From Verrucomicrobia bacterium S94 (GTDB lineage: Bacteria; Verrucomicrobiota; Kiritimatiellia; Kiritimatiellales; Pontiellaceae), in the NCBI GenBank assembly GCA_004299845.1, contig CP036201.1, positions 1,860,001-1,924,000 on the forward strand: 64,000 nucleotides of DNA, in the 5' to 3' direction. Shown piece after piece: positions 36,405 to 45,640 of this stretch. Position 1 is the stretch's first letter, and every line of letters begins with the position of its first letter. The notes below the pieces were generated by a model. It saw only the letters and a list, made by a program, of their open reading frames with translations. It did no database searches and was not told where the DNA came from. The position numbers and the translations under genes were made by a program.

Positions 36405-37370
36405 TTACCGGCAGCCCCGAACCTGTTGTTCAATCCATGCATATGTTTTTTCCATACCGATATGCAATGGCAGAGAAGGAGCCCAGCCAAGCCTCCCCCG
36501 AATCATTGAATTTTCTGAATTGCGCCCCCTCACCCCGAGCGGTCCCGGAATATGCTTCAGATGAATTTCTTTCCCCGCAATAGTTGCAATCATTTCAGCC
36601 AAACCGTTAATCGATATCATCTCATCCGATCCAATATTCACCGGATCCATACAGTCGGATTCCATTAGCCTCCGTACCCCTTCAAGACACTCATCAATAT
36701 ACAGAAACGAACGCGTTTGTTTCCCATCACCCCACACCTCAATCTCTCCGCCATTTTCTACTTCGGCAATTTTACGACACATGGCTGCCGGGGCTTTTTC
36801 TTTACCGCCGGACCACGCTCCTTCGGGTCCGAAAATGTTATGAAACCGGGCAATATGCACCTCGATCCCATAATTACGGGCATAAGCCATATAGAGCCGT
36901 TCACTGAACAGTTTTTCCCAACCGTAATCCGAATCCGGCTGAGCCGGATAAGCATACACCTCCTTTAAACCCGGATTATCGGGATCAGTCTGTATCGTTT
37001 CCGGATAAATACAGGCCGAAGAAGAATAAAATATTTTGCCGACTTTTTTCCGCACAGCTTCTTCCACCACATTCAGATTACAGAGAGATGAATTATGCAT
37101 TACTGCGGCATCATGCTCGCCGGTAAAAATATATCCTGCTCCTCCCATATCCGCAGCCAGCTGATATATTTCATCTATCCCTTCATCTACTACTGAAGCC
37201 ACCAGTCGCGGATCACGTAGATCTCCAACAATAAATTCATCCGCAGGTACGGCAGAAAATTCATGCCTTTTAAGATCCACTCCCCGAACCCAATATCCTT
37301 CATTTTTCAGTCGCTTAACCAAATGCCCGCCAATAAAACCGCCCGCTCCGCATACCAATGCTTTTTTCAT
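36405..37370 (-). CDS. GDP-mannose 3,5-epimerase-like NAD-dependent epimerase
   Basis: A 321-residue extended short-chain dehydrogenase. Rossmann motif GAGGFIGGHLVKRLK; AADMGGAGYIF; YSSSACIYPE; YGWEKLFSER with the catalytic Tyr-x3-Lys; RFHNIFGPEGAWSGGKEKAPAAMCRK. These blocks match GDP-D-mannose 3,5-epimerase (GME), best known from plants, giving GDP-L-galactose. The start overlaps the upstream stop (TGATG), and a TTG one codon earlier is less likely. The product would feed a glycosyltransferase of the locus. Confidence 0.85.
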   Translation of the reverse strand: MKKALVCGAGGFIGGHLVKRLKNEGYWVRGVDLKRHEFSAVPADEFIVGDLRDPRLVASVVDEGIDEIYQLAADMGGAGYIFTGEHDAAVMHNSSLCNLNVVEEAVRKKVGKIFYSSSACIYPETIQTDPDNPGLKEVYAYPAQPDSDYGWEKLFSERLYMAYARNYGIEVHIARFHNIFGPEGAWSGGKEKAPAAMCRKIAEVENGGEIEVWGDGKQTRSFLYIDECLEGVRRLMESDCMDPVNIGSDEMISINGLAEMIATIAGKEIHLKHIPGPLGVRGRNSENSMIRGRLGWAPSLPLHIGMEKTYAWIEQQVRGCR

Positions 37371-38944
37371 CAATTACCCTGCCTTTCTAAAATATATACT
37401 CCACCAAACGGATCATCCTCAACAAGCCGGACATGCTCTTTAATCACATTGGAAAACTGTTCAATAGCAGCGGTCTTTCGTGGAAAACGAATTCGTAATG
37501 ACGAGGGTTGATTAAACACGTCACCCAAAATAAAGACTTCACCCTCTGTCTCCGGAAGTTCAAATGCAAGCAGCCTATCTTCAGACCATTCGTGTAAATA
37601 AAGCACATCTCCTTTGAAATGATATCTTAAATACCGTTCAAAAACCGGATTTCCCGCAGTCACCACCAGATCGGATGCCCGGGCAATTTTCAATACACTT
37701 TCCGCTTTGTTCTGCTGATAATCTTTATCCGCATCATAGAGCTGCTGTAACGCGCCCGAATTATGAACAAACAGCAGCACCGTCATCAGAAACGGTAACC
37801 AGAGACGGTTATCAACGGTTAAAGGCAATAATACCACACCGCACAGCAACAGACAAAACGGCATCATTCCCATTACCCACAACTCCGGATTTCCGGGTTC
37901 TATAAACAGAAGCAGGAAACCATAACCTGAAAAAAATAAAGCGGGGGGAATCAATGCCCGGATACCGAAAGGGAGTCTATATCGTTTCCTCTCTGAAATG
38001 ATATTTTTCCAAATCCATACCGCCCGGCCGATACACACGGCGAACACTCCGAAAAAAAGAAAAAAAGTACATGTGGAAAAAAGAACATGATAACGGGACA
38101 GACGTACACCGAGGTAGAATTCCTCCTGTAACATACGTCCGGCAAACAACTCCCCAAGAAAAGCCCTTATTGACCGAAATCCCAGCAAAAACTCATTAGA
38201 AATAAGACACTGGAAAAAACCGACCGCAGCCTTAACCAAACTGCCTAATCCGATCATCGAAAACTGAGTTCGTCCGCTGAGATGTATATGAACCAGCTGA
38301 TCGGTTACAAAGTAGATCCCGCTTATGAAAAGAAAACTCAAACCGATATGCAGACTCATAAGTTTCGGTCGGCGCTGAACCAAATAAAATGCAGGAATTG
38401 CAATAAAAACCGCAATCGCATTCATGATATGCATCATCACCGCTGCAATGGAAAAAATTACCGACAAGATAAAACTGCGTTTCCCCAAAACCTCATCTGT
38501 AGAATAGTATAATGCCGCTGTAATAAAAAAAGAAGCTATAAGCGGTATTTCCGATTCAGCCGAATACCGCCAGAACCCATAACTCACCCCCATAAAAAGA
38601 GTGGAAATCAGAGAGCTGACAGGACGCAGGCTGTACCGCTTATAACAGAATAAAAAAAAGAAAAATAAAGTCCCGGCCGCAGAAAGCGCACTGAACAGGC
38701 GCATCACGGATATTGCCCGCCCTTCATAGCCTAATGTTCCCGCCGCCGTAAAAACCGACCGCATCAATGGTGCATACAAAAGATGATGCTCGTGATAAAA
38801 CCATAGGTGCTCACTTCCCTGCTCCACCATTAACGCATATTCAAATACGTCTTCTGCTTCCGTTCGGTTCTCTATCTTATTTCCTGTTTCCCAGTAAAAC
38901 AGAAACGACCCGACGAATAACAGAATGTAAAAAAGACGTTTCAT
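37370..38944 (-). CDS. Polytopic membrane protein, probable GT-C type glycosyltransferase
   Basis: A 524-residue membrane protein with about eleven hydrophobic spans and a soluble tail of roughly 120 residues. The first loop has ENRTEAEDVFEYA and YHEHHLLYAPLMR, acidic and His-rich residues placed as in GT-C/PMT-like transferases that use a lipid-linked sugar. Full family assignment is not safe. Start at 38944 (MKRLFYI); an ORF beginning at 38974 adds ten polar residues. It overlaps the GME gene by one base, so they are co-translated. Confidence 0.65.
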   Translation of the reverse strand: MKRLFYILLFVGSFLFYWETGNKIENRTEAEDVFEYALMVEQGSEHLWFYHEHHLLYAPLMRSVFTAAGTLGYEGRAISVMRLFSALSAAGTLFFFFLFCYKRYSLRPVSSLISTLFMGVSYGFWRYSAESEIPLIASFFITAALYYSTDEVLGKRSFILSVIFSIAAVMMHIMNAIAVFIAIPAFYLVQRRPKLMSLHIGLSFLFISGIYFVTDQLVHIHLSGRTQFSMIGLGSLVKAAVGFFQCLISNEFLLGFRSIRAFLGELFAGRMLQEEFYLGVRLSRYHVLFSTCTFFLFFGVFAVCIGRAVWIWKNIISERKRYRLPFGIRALIPPALFFSGYGFLLLFIEPGNPELWVMGMMPFCLLLCGVVLLPLTVDNRLWLPFLMTVLLFVHNSGALQQLYDADKDYQQNKAESVLKIARASDLVVTAGNPVFERYLRYHFKGDVLYLHEWSEDRLLAFELPETEGEVFILGDVFNQPSSLRIRFPRKTAAIEQFSNVIKEHVRLVEDDPFGGVYILERQGN

Positions 38945-39029
38945 ATCAATCTCAATCCGGCGTTCGAGCAACATGCGGAATCACAAGCTGCGAAAAGTCC
39001 TGCCAAGTTGCCCAACAGACTTCCAGGCA

Positions 39030-41414
39030 TCATGGCAGACGCACTCTGACCTTAAAAAATCCCTGATCAGTATCCACCAACTCATTCTCCTGAATCATGC
39101 CTTCAGTCGTTGTTGAATTCGTACGAACAGCACTCCATCCCGTTGCACCTTCCGCTAAGTTGGTTGAAAAAAACACGGTATAAATGCGCCCACTGATAAC
39201 GTTGTAAGAAAGCGAACTCTCATTCAGACTCATGGAAAAATATGAATACCGGTCAACGGGATCAGTTCCTGCAATAAACTCATCCATATTGCGCATCCCA
39301 TCGGCATCATCATCCGCATCGCTCATAGCACAGCTTATATTATTAAAATAAGTTGTTTCCCATGCATCCGGTAATTGATCTGCATCCATGTCATTCGCAG
39401 CAACTAAAGGATTTATAGCATAAACAGCGTAAGCATATTCATTCCAGGTCATCCCTTCATCCGCTTCAAAGTGCAAAACACTACGGGTTTTACCGGCAGT
39501 ATATTCAAACGGGACATAAAATTCCCCTTGTACCCACCGAGTCACCTCATTCGAAAAACCGGCATCAGCAAAGTACCATTCACCGACCTCCGCATCATCC
39601 ACAAAAACACGCGCCTTCTGCCGACCACTTCCGGCATCAAAAATACGGCGGATCAATAATCCGTCGTTCATTGAAGGAATATTCACTGCAAACGTTGAAC
39701 CGGTACAAATATACCCCGTATTCTCCAGAAAAACGTCCTGATGATCTCCCGTAAAAGAGAAGGTATTTGTAACACTTCCCTCATTGGATCCATAACACTG
39801 ATATTCAGATAACGCCTCATCTTCGGCATTTCCCAGATCAATGTTTCCGCAGTGTGATAAACCGGAGGACTGCCCAAGCTGCTTATAATAATAGACCACC
39901 GAAGACATCCTGCAGCCCACTTCATTCACCCTCCCGTGCTCCATCCCGATTTTAATAGAAGAATTAAAGGGAATTACATCCCCCACATGAATCCGATACG
40001 CACTAATCCAGTTATTCTCCGCACTCATACTAAAAGGATTGGAGCGTATTGGCGTCCCATGATACGGCAATAAATCGGAACCCTGATTATAATACCACCC
40101 GCAATTAAAATAGTCCTCATTCCCCGTTCCATGCAATTGAGGGGTCAGGCATCCATCAATATAAAACCGCTCATCCCCTTCCAGAAAAGCCAATCCGTTA
40201 TTTCCTGATTTTTCGCCCCCCGTACTTGCCAGATTAATGCCGACATAATGCCCTCGGCCCACTTCATTCAAAGCAATAAAATCGGATGTGATAATGCCGT
40301 TTGTATACGAACCGACCGCATGATGAGCCATAAAATAACCGGCGAGCTGTGAAGAGAACTGATTTGTTCCGACCCCAATGCGGAACGGAACATTGCCCAC
40401 AGCAGAACTTCCTCTGTTTTCCAAAGAGATCGTTGCTGAATTCCAATAAGGCATCGGGAAATAACAATAACAGGTCCGATTACTCATCCCGACCATCAAA
40501 CCGTTTACCGACACCTGTCCGAACCCGGATCCGAAAAATTCTCCCAAAGGCACCGACCACGAAGATTCGATCTGCCCATCCCAAGTGACAGACAACCAAA
40601 GATTTGACCAGCTCTGCTTATTAATAACCGGCATCTCAAACACCAAACTGTTTACGACACCGCTTCCTTCTAAATCAGCAACTAAACAGTTCGTATCCGC
40701 CCCAAGCGTCAACTCGCCCGCATAATATATATTTTCATCCGTCGGCTTCGGGTCCTGTCCAACGGCATTAAACTGAGCCAGAACCGATTCATTATCTTCA
40801 GTCCCCGTCCATGAAACCACTTCATCAGAAGACGAAAATCGATGATAGGTTATATTATAATACATCCAATACGTATCATCACTCCATGCCTGACGCATCT
40901 CCTCACCGGGAATATCATCCAACGTAATACGACACCGAGTCGCATATGCAATCGGAACATAGGAGTACAACCCACCGCTCGAGTCTTTTTTATCTCCCAC
41001 AAACGGTTTTATAAAAGGATCAACGGTTCCGGAAAACAGATCCGCTATAGAACACGAAAAACGGGGAACAACATCATCATCGATATAAATTTTTACCCAG
41101 GTGTTGGATGCATAATTTTCTTTATAATCTGGATGAGGGCCACCATGTGTCATCCAAATTCGATAAATACACCCCGCCCCAATCTCATCAAAAATCACGT
41201 AGTCGCCCTGATCATCCCGATAAAGCCAGCTATTGCGATCTGCATTTCCCCCATTCCGCTCAAAACTTGAAACCTGATGGGCAGACACACCACGACGAAT
41301 TAAAGGCAGTTCTTCAATGTGCTCCAAGGCGGCCAAACCATAATTTCCAATCCCCGCCCAGGCACCTCCTAACAAAGTAATCCACGCCGAAAAAACACAA
41401 AACACCTTCCCCAT
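39030..41414 (-). CDS. Secreted DUF2961 (GH172-type) protein
   Basis: A 794-residue protein with signal peptide (to about residue 20). The catalytic DUF2961/GH172 domain spans about 35-600: FDEIGAGCIYRIWMTHG, the acidic motif HGTGNEDYFNCGWYY, and GMEHGRVNE. A short calcium-binding thrombospondin-3-like stretch (DMDADQLPDAWE, DADDDADGMRN) follows, then a beta module with SGRIYTVFFSTNLAEGATGW..GFFKV. Known GH172 enzymes act on fructofuranoside or D-arabinofuranoside linkages, so a furanose in the locus polymer is possible. A hydrolase within a biosynthetic locus may trim or release the polymer. Confidence 0.82.
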   Translation of the reverse strand: MGKVFCVFSAWITLLGGAWAGIGNYGLAALEHIEELPLIRRGVSAHQVSSFERNGGNADRNSWLYRDDQGDYVIFDEIGAGCIYRIWMTHGGPHPDYKENYASNTWVKIYIDDDVVPRFSCSIADLFSGTVDPFIKPFVGDKKDSSGGLYSYVPIAYATRCRITLDDIPGEEMRQAWSDDTYWMYYNITYHRFSSSDEVVSWTGTEDNESVLAQFNAVGQDPKPTDENIYYAGELTLGADTNCLVADLEGSGVVNSLVFEMPVINKQSWSNLWLSVTWDGQIESSWSVPLGEFFGSGFGQVSVNGLMVGMSNRTCYCYFPMPYWNSATISLENRGSSAVGNVPFRIGVGTNQFSSQLAGYFMAHHAVGSYTNGIITSDFIALNEVGRGHYVGINLASTGGEKSGNNGLAFLEGDERFYIDGCLTPQLHGTGNEDYFNCGWYYNQGSDLLPYHGTPIRSNPFSMSAENNWISAYRIHVGDVIPFNSSIKIGMEHGRVNEVGCRMSSVVYYYKQLGQSSGLSHCGNIDLGNAEDEALSEYQCYGSNEGSVTNTFSFTGDHQDVFLENTGYICTGSTFAVNIPSMNDGLLIRRIFDAGSGRQKARVFVDDAEVGEWYFADAGFSNEVTRWVQGEFYVPFEYTAGKTRSVLHFEADEGMTWNEYAYAVYAINPLVAANDMDADQLPDAWETTYFNNISCAMSDADDDADGMRNMDEFIAGTDPVDRYSYFSMSLNESSLSYNVISGRIYTVFFSTNLAEGATGWSAVRTNSTTTEGMIQENELVDTDQGFFKVRVRLP

Positions 41415-41564
41415 TTATAATTCCCCCGTATCCACAATTTATATTCTTCCGGAAAAATGACGGCACAACGACACAGAGTCACTTTTCCATCGACCAAACC
41501 CTATTCGCAGAAAACAACATCATCCGGTCATTCACGAAAAATTCAAAAGAATGAACGCCCTGAT

Positions 41565-42581
41565 TCATTCAGAGGATATTTCGTACGTTTTAATTCCTAA
41601 AACCTGAAGCGTCGCCAGCCAGAGAAACACCGGAACAATATAAAGGTACCGTCGCCAGAGTCGTTTAGGATCCTGACATAACCGATAAAGCCACTGTAAC
41701 CCGGAATTTTTAATCCATTCCGGCGCATCCTTCTGCAATCCGGCATGAATAGGAAACGCCGCTCCAACCCCAAGCATAATGCCGGCCTCCAAAGGGTGTT
41801 CGTTTAACCCGGAACGATGAGGCCTATAATTTGGATCAGACAGACGGGGATCATGACTCGACATGAATTTTTCCTGCTTGGGCGTCGAAAGTCCTACCCA
41901 GAAAAAATCAGGTTTACATTCAGAAACGATTTTCCGGAGCTCCTCTTCCTCCCCCTCATTCAAGGCTCTGAATGGAGGCGCATACATACCGACAATCTGA
42001 ACCCCGGGAAAACGGGTTTCCAGGTTTCTTTTCAAGCGGACCAACACCTCCTCGGTTGCGCCATATAAAAAATGGGTGCGCAATCGAGGAGACTTCATCA
42101 TTTCATCCTCCACAGCAGCACCAACATCCAACCCCCCCGTTTCATCCTGAGAGGGATAGAGGTAGTTCGATTCCAACGCCCCCGAACCTCGCTTAACGCC
42201 TTCAGCTTCAGGCTTTAACCCTTGCCGATCCATCCCCTCACAACTCCGGCCCGACACAGGATTAGCAGTCGCCTCAAAAACCCTAAGCATTAAATCCGGC
42301 CCATACACCCGGCCCATTTTTGTAAACCCCTGTTCCCGGCCCATCCAAACCGTTGGCATACCATCCGGCACCGTTAAAAAAGATCGGTTATGGATTTTCC
42401 GCAACTCAGGATCACGTTGCGACTCAATCACCCCATGCACTCCGGTCACACAAACATATCCCTTCTGACCCCGAGCCCGGGCAACCAACAAATCCTGAAC
42501 CGCATCATTCATGTTGAGAGAAGACACCCCGACACCCAACACATTAGTACGTCGCCGCTCAGTATGTTCTTTATCTAACAC
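41565..42581 (-). CDS. WecB/TagA/CpsF-family glycosyltransferase (GT26) with two in-frame inserts
   Basis: A 338-residue GT26 enzyme that transfers a sugar onto a lipid-linked acceptor. Family blocks: VTGVHGVIESQRDPEL, VPDGMPTVWMGR, RVYGPDLML, HFLYGATEEVL, MYAPPFRALNEGEEEEL, VGLSTPKQEKFM, GVGAAFPIHAG. It starts at GTG. Compared with the second GT26 at 44771 it carries about 60 extra residues (107-168, bases 42078-42263) and about 17 extra residues near 245-262. Both inserts look polar and unstructured and may derive from repeats. Activity may still be kept because the core blocks are intact. Confidence 0.85.
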   Translation of the reverse strand: MLDKEHTERRRTNVLGVGVSSLNMNDAVQDLLVARARGQKGYVCVTGVHGVIESQRDPELRKIHNRSFLTVPDGMPTVWMGREQGFTKMGRVYGPDLMLRVFEATANPVSGRSCEGMDRQGLKPEAEGVKRGSGALESNYLYPSQDETGGLDVGAAVEDEMMKSPRLRTHFLYGATEEVLVRLKRNLETRFPGVQIVGMYAPPFRALNEGEEEELRKIVSECKPDFFWVGLSTPKQEKFMSSHDPRLSDPNYRPHRSGLNEHPLEAGIMLGVGAAFPIHAGLQKDAPEWIKNSGLQWLYRLCQDPKRLWRRYLYIVPVFLWLATLQVLGIKTYEISSE

Positions 42582-42611
42582 ACAAACCCCATTCCAAAAT
42601 ATACAGCCGAT

Positions 42612-43580
42612 TCACCCATCATACTCATGCAGCCATCGAACCGTTTTTTCCACGCCTGCTTTCAGGCTGAAAGGCGGCTCTCCGAAAACATCAAAGGTTT
42701 TTTCAATCGGAGTCAGATAATCCTGTGTCATACTTTCATACCGGGAAGAAGTTAAAGCAAACTTTCTACCCGTAACAGCCGTAATCACATCCCCGACCCA
42801 TCCTATCAATTGCAAAAAAAACCGAGGAACTTTTCGCGCCCTTTTACCGGTCAACTGTAACGAAAATTCATTCACCCAGTCATAAATATCTTCAGCTCGG
42901 TCGCCCACATAAAATACAGCTTTATGCACCTGAGCCTTCGGAGCTTTAAAAATTTCATCCATCTGCCAAATAATATTTCCCACATATCCATAGCAACGGA
43001 TAACAGGCTTCCCCCCCGGATGCAGATAAAGCCCCTTTCGAATTATCCTCCAGGCTTCGGAACGATAGCGCATATGCCAAGGCCCCCAAATATTTTCCGG
43101 ACGGATCAACGTCCAGATGCAATTCAACCCCGCCTCCCGTGTCAACTGCTCCGTAATAACCTTACTTTGGCCATAAACCGTATGCGGACCATAATCAGTA
43201 TCATTCTCAGGAAAATGTTCCGGGCCACAGACATATTGAGAAGAAGTAATAATTACCCGTTCAATACAAGAGCATGCCTTGATCGCCTCCAGCACATGCT
43301 GTGTACCTGTAATATTTACATCATACTCCACATGAACATCCACATCCTCAACACAATCCGTCCGGGCCGCCAAATGAATCACATGCGTCGGAGCAAATGC
43401 AGCAACAGATGCAGAAAGCATCGAGGCATCCATAATATCCACACGTTTCCAGAATGCCCGATCTTCAGGATTCAAAGGTTCCGCAATATCCAAATTCAAA
43501 ATGGCATCCGCCGACTCCCGATAAAAATGAATCAGGTTCGTTCCGATAAATCCCGAGCCTCCTGTCAAAAGCAATCTCAC
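42612..43580 (-). CDS. NAD-dependent epimerase/dehydratase (extended SDR)
   Basis: A 322-residue SDR. Rossmann motif GGSGFIGTNLIHFY, HLAARTD, ITSSQYVCGPEH with the catalytic Ser, and YGQSKVITEQ with Tyr-x3-Lys. The RPENIWGPWH block is typical of nucleotide-sugar epimerases; a hydrophobic segment near 250 (FFLQLIGWVGDVITAV) is less usual and suggests membrane contact. It starts at GTG and overlaps the upstream GT4 gene by four bases. The nucleotide-sugar substrate is unknown. Confidence 0.85.
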   Translation of the reverse strand: MRLLLTGGSGFIGTNLIHFYRESADAILNLDIAEPLNPEDRAFWKRVDIMDASMLSASVAAFAPTHVIHLAARTDCVEDVDVHVEYDVNITGTQHVLEAIKACSCIERVIITSSQYVCGPEHFPENDTDYGPHTVYGQSKVITEQLTREAGLNCIWTLIRPENIWGPWHMRYRSEAWRIIRKGLYLHPGGKPVIRCYGYVGNIIWQMDEIFKAPKAQVHKAVFYVGDRAEDIYDWVNEFSLQLTGKRARKVPRFFLQLIGWVGDVITAVTGRKFALTSSRYESMTQDYLTPIEKTFDVFGEPPFSLKAGVEKTVRWLHEYDG

Positions 43581-44737
43581 CCAATCACCTCTTTATAAAC
43601 CTGCATCATCTTCGAATAAAACGCTTCAAATTCAAAATTCATCTCAAACCGCTTACGCCCGGCTTTCCCCATGCGAATTCGAAGCTTTTCATCAGTCAGC
43701 AGTTTCCCCATCGCCTCAGCCAGAGCATTTGAATCCCTGGCCGGCACCAGAAAACCGGTTTCACCCTCAACGATCTGCTCAGCTGTCCCCCCGATATCTG
43801 TTCCTATAACAGGAAGCCCCATGGCCATCGATTCAATCACCACGCCGCCAAAAGGCTCCGGCAAACCAGACGGCACCACCGAAACATCCAGCGCGGCATA
43901 CGCCGCTTTAATATCCTCAACATCCCCCGTCAGAATAAATTGATTCTCAACACCCAGCCGAACAATCAATTCCTCCAACTGTTTCCGGTGCACCTCATTC
44001 CCCGGAAAAGGACTGCCGATAATCAGATAGCGTACATGTGGAAATTCGGGTTTAAGTCTGGCAGCAGCTTCAACTAAATACTCCTGGCCCTTACGCTCAA
44101 ATTTAATGCGGCCTACCACACCGACCGTCAAATCATCTTTCAAATCAAAACGTTCTCGAAAAGCCCGAATCCGATCCTCGGAAACAACAGAGAACTCCGC
44201 CAAAGGAAACCCATTGTAAATCGTTTGAACCTTATGGGCAGCCGCACCTTGAAACTGATCCGCCACCGCATTCGAAACCGCAATCACACGCCCCGCCAAC
44301 AAACCGATCAGCTTTTGATACCCCCACCAAAGCCTACCGAATTCAGAAAAAGATTCCCGCATGTGCCAAACCACCGGAACCCGGCAAATACGCCCTGCTA
44401 AAGGAGCAATAGGCAACAAAGCCGCATTAACATGAATCACATGGGGACGAAATTTTCGAATCATCTTCATGCAGAACAAAAATGAAGGAAGAAAGCCTGT
44501 CAAGAATTTCAATTTCCCCCGTAGCGAAGACCATGTTGCGCGCTCGATGAATTGATTGCGTATCGAGTGAAAAACGGGAATCCCCGCGCTAGCCAGGCAT
44601 TCCGATAAAGGTCCCTCATCCCGCAAGATAACGTGAACATCGTGCCCTTCCTCTTGTAACCGAGACGACAGTCTCAGCAAAGATCTGGAGGCTCCGTAAA
44701 GGTCACATCCATTATGAAAAAAGAGAATTCGCATCAT
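43577..44737 (-). CDS. GT4-family glycosyltransferase
   Basis: A 386-residue GT-B enzyme. The N-terminal domain begins ILFFHNGCDLYGASRSLLRL; the donor domain shows VGVVGRIKFERKGQEYLVEAA and the EPFGGVVIESMAMGLPVIGTDIGGTAEQIV block with the E-x7-E pair. The sugar and linkage cannot be read. Start has two ATG codons in tandem at 44737 and 44734. It overlaps the SDR gene by four bases, so the two are coupled. Confidence 0.9.
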   Translation of the reverse strand: MMRILFFHNGCDLYGASRSLLRLSSRLQEEGHDVHVILRDEGPLSECLASAGIPVFHSIRNQFIERATWSSLRGKLKFLTGFLPSFLFCMKMIRKFRPHVIHVNAALLPIAPLAGRICRVPVVWHMRESFSEFGRLWWGYQKLIGLLAGRVIAVSNAVADQFQGAAAHKVQTIYNGFPLAEFSVVSEDRIRAFRERFDLKDDLTVGVVGRIKFERKGQEYLVEAAARLKPEFPHVRYLIIGSPFPGNEVHRKQLEELIVRLGVENQFILTGDVEDIKAAYAALDVSVVPSGLPEPFGGVVIESMAMGLPVIGTDIGGTAEQIVEGETGFLVPARDSNALAEAMGKLLTDEKLRIRMGKAGRKRFEMNFEFEAFYSKMMQVYKEVIG

Positions 44738-44770
44738 TCAAAATTCAGTCCCAAATATTCGGAACACAAA

Positions 44771-45631
44771 TTATGCACCAGAAGACCTCCGGAAAACGGG
44801 AAAAACTGTTGGAAGCAGATTTTTACAAATTACTAACCAGATAAAACGCGGATTGCCTATTAAATACCGACGCCATAAACGCCTGGGCTCTATACAAAGC
44901 CGAAACAACCACTCCAACCCACAAGACATCATCCAACGTGGAGCCTGACGAATATTTCCTGCATGAAAATTAAAAGCCGCTCCAACGGCCAACAAAGCAT
45001 TTGCATTGAGCCTAGGAGCAAACTTACCAACCCAATAATCCTGTTTGGGCGTACCTAAACCACACCACACAATATGAGCCCCTGACTCATTGATCATATT
45101 AACGACACTCTCCTCCTCTTGATCTGTCAAAGGTCGAAAAGGTGGAGAATACATTCCCGCAATCTTAAGCTGTGGAAACTGACGAAGCAAATTAGCTTTC
45201 AGCTTCTCCAAAACATCATCCGTAGCTCCATAAAAAAAATGGGAAATATTTTTTCCATTGGTTTTCCTGCAAAGATCCAGCATGAGATCTGGACCATACA
45301 CACGTTTACTCTTGTTCAGACCATAAAAATGAGCCATCCAAACCAACGGCATCCCATCGGTAGTCGCCATGCCCGCATTATTAATAATTTCCGCAACCTC
45401 GGGGTGATCATATGCATACACACATGTATCCGCTGTACAGAAATTCACATGATGCCTGACTCCTGATTCAATCCAACCCAAAACTCGATCACCTGCGGAC
45501 TCCAACGTCATCGAAGAAAGAGAAACCACTCCTACAGGGAAACGATGATAACCCTCCGCATCTCGGAATGGAGTTTGTTTTCGCTTCTTTTTCATAAAAG
45601 ACATTTTCCACACCCTAATTAATTTCAGCAT
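44771..45631 (-). CDS. WecG/TagA-family glycosyltransferase (GT26)
   Basis: A GT26 enzyme of up to 286 residues with the normal, uninterrupted family layout: CTADTCVYAYDHPEV, TTDGMPLVWMA, RVYGPDLMLDL, HFFYGATDDVLEKL, MYSPPFRPLTDQEEE, GLGTPKQDYW, AVGAAFNFHAG. The start is uncertain: 45631 or an internal ATG at 45604 (MSFMKKK) with a weak GTGGAAA. The basic N-terminus and the C-terminal hydrophobic stretch fit peripheral membrane binding. Two GT26 genes in one locus suggest two different lipid-linked acceptors or an ancient duplication. Confidence 0.88.
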   Translation of the reverse strand: MLKLIRVWKMSFMKKKRKQTPFRDAEGYHRFPVGVVSLSSMTLESAGDRVLGWIESGVRHHVNFCTADTCVYAYDHPEVAEIINNAGMATTDGMPLVWMAHFYGLNKSKRVYGPDLMLDLCRKTNGKNISHFFYGATDDVLEKLKANLLRQFPQLKIAGMYSPPFRPLTDQEEESVVNMINESGAHIVWCGLGTPKQDYWVGKFAPRLNANALLAVGAAFNFHAGNIRQAPRWMMSCGLEWLFRLCIEPRRLWRRYLIGNPRFIWLVICKNLLPTVFPVFRRSSGA

Positions 45632-45640
45632 ATCGACTTC

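Noticed and set aside
42125-42165. GTAGTTCGATTCC resembling a tRNA T-arm
   Set aside because: The flanking bases do not form a T stem, no other tRNA arms are present, and the sequence lies in the GT26 coding insert.
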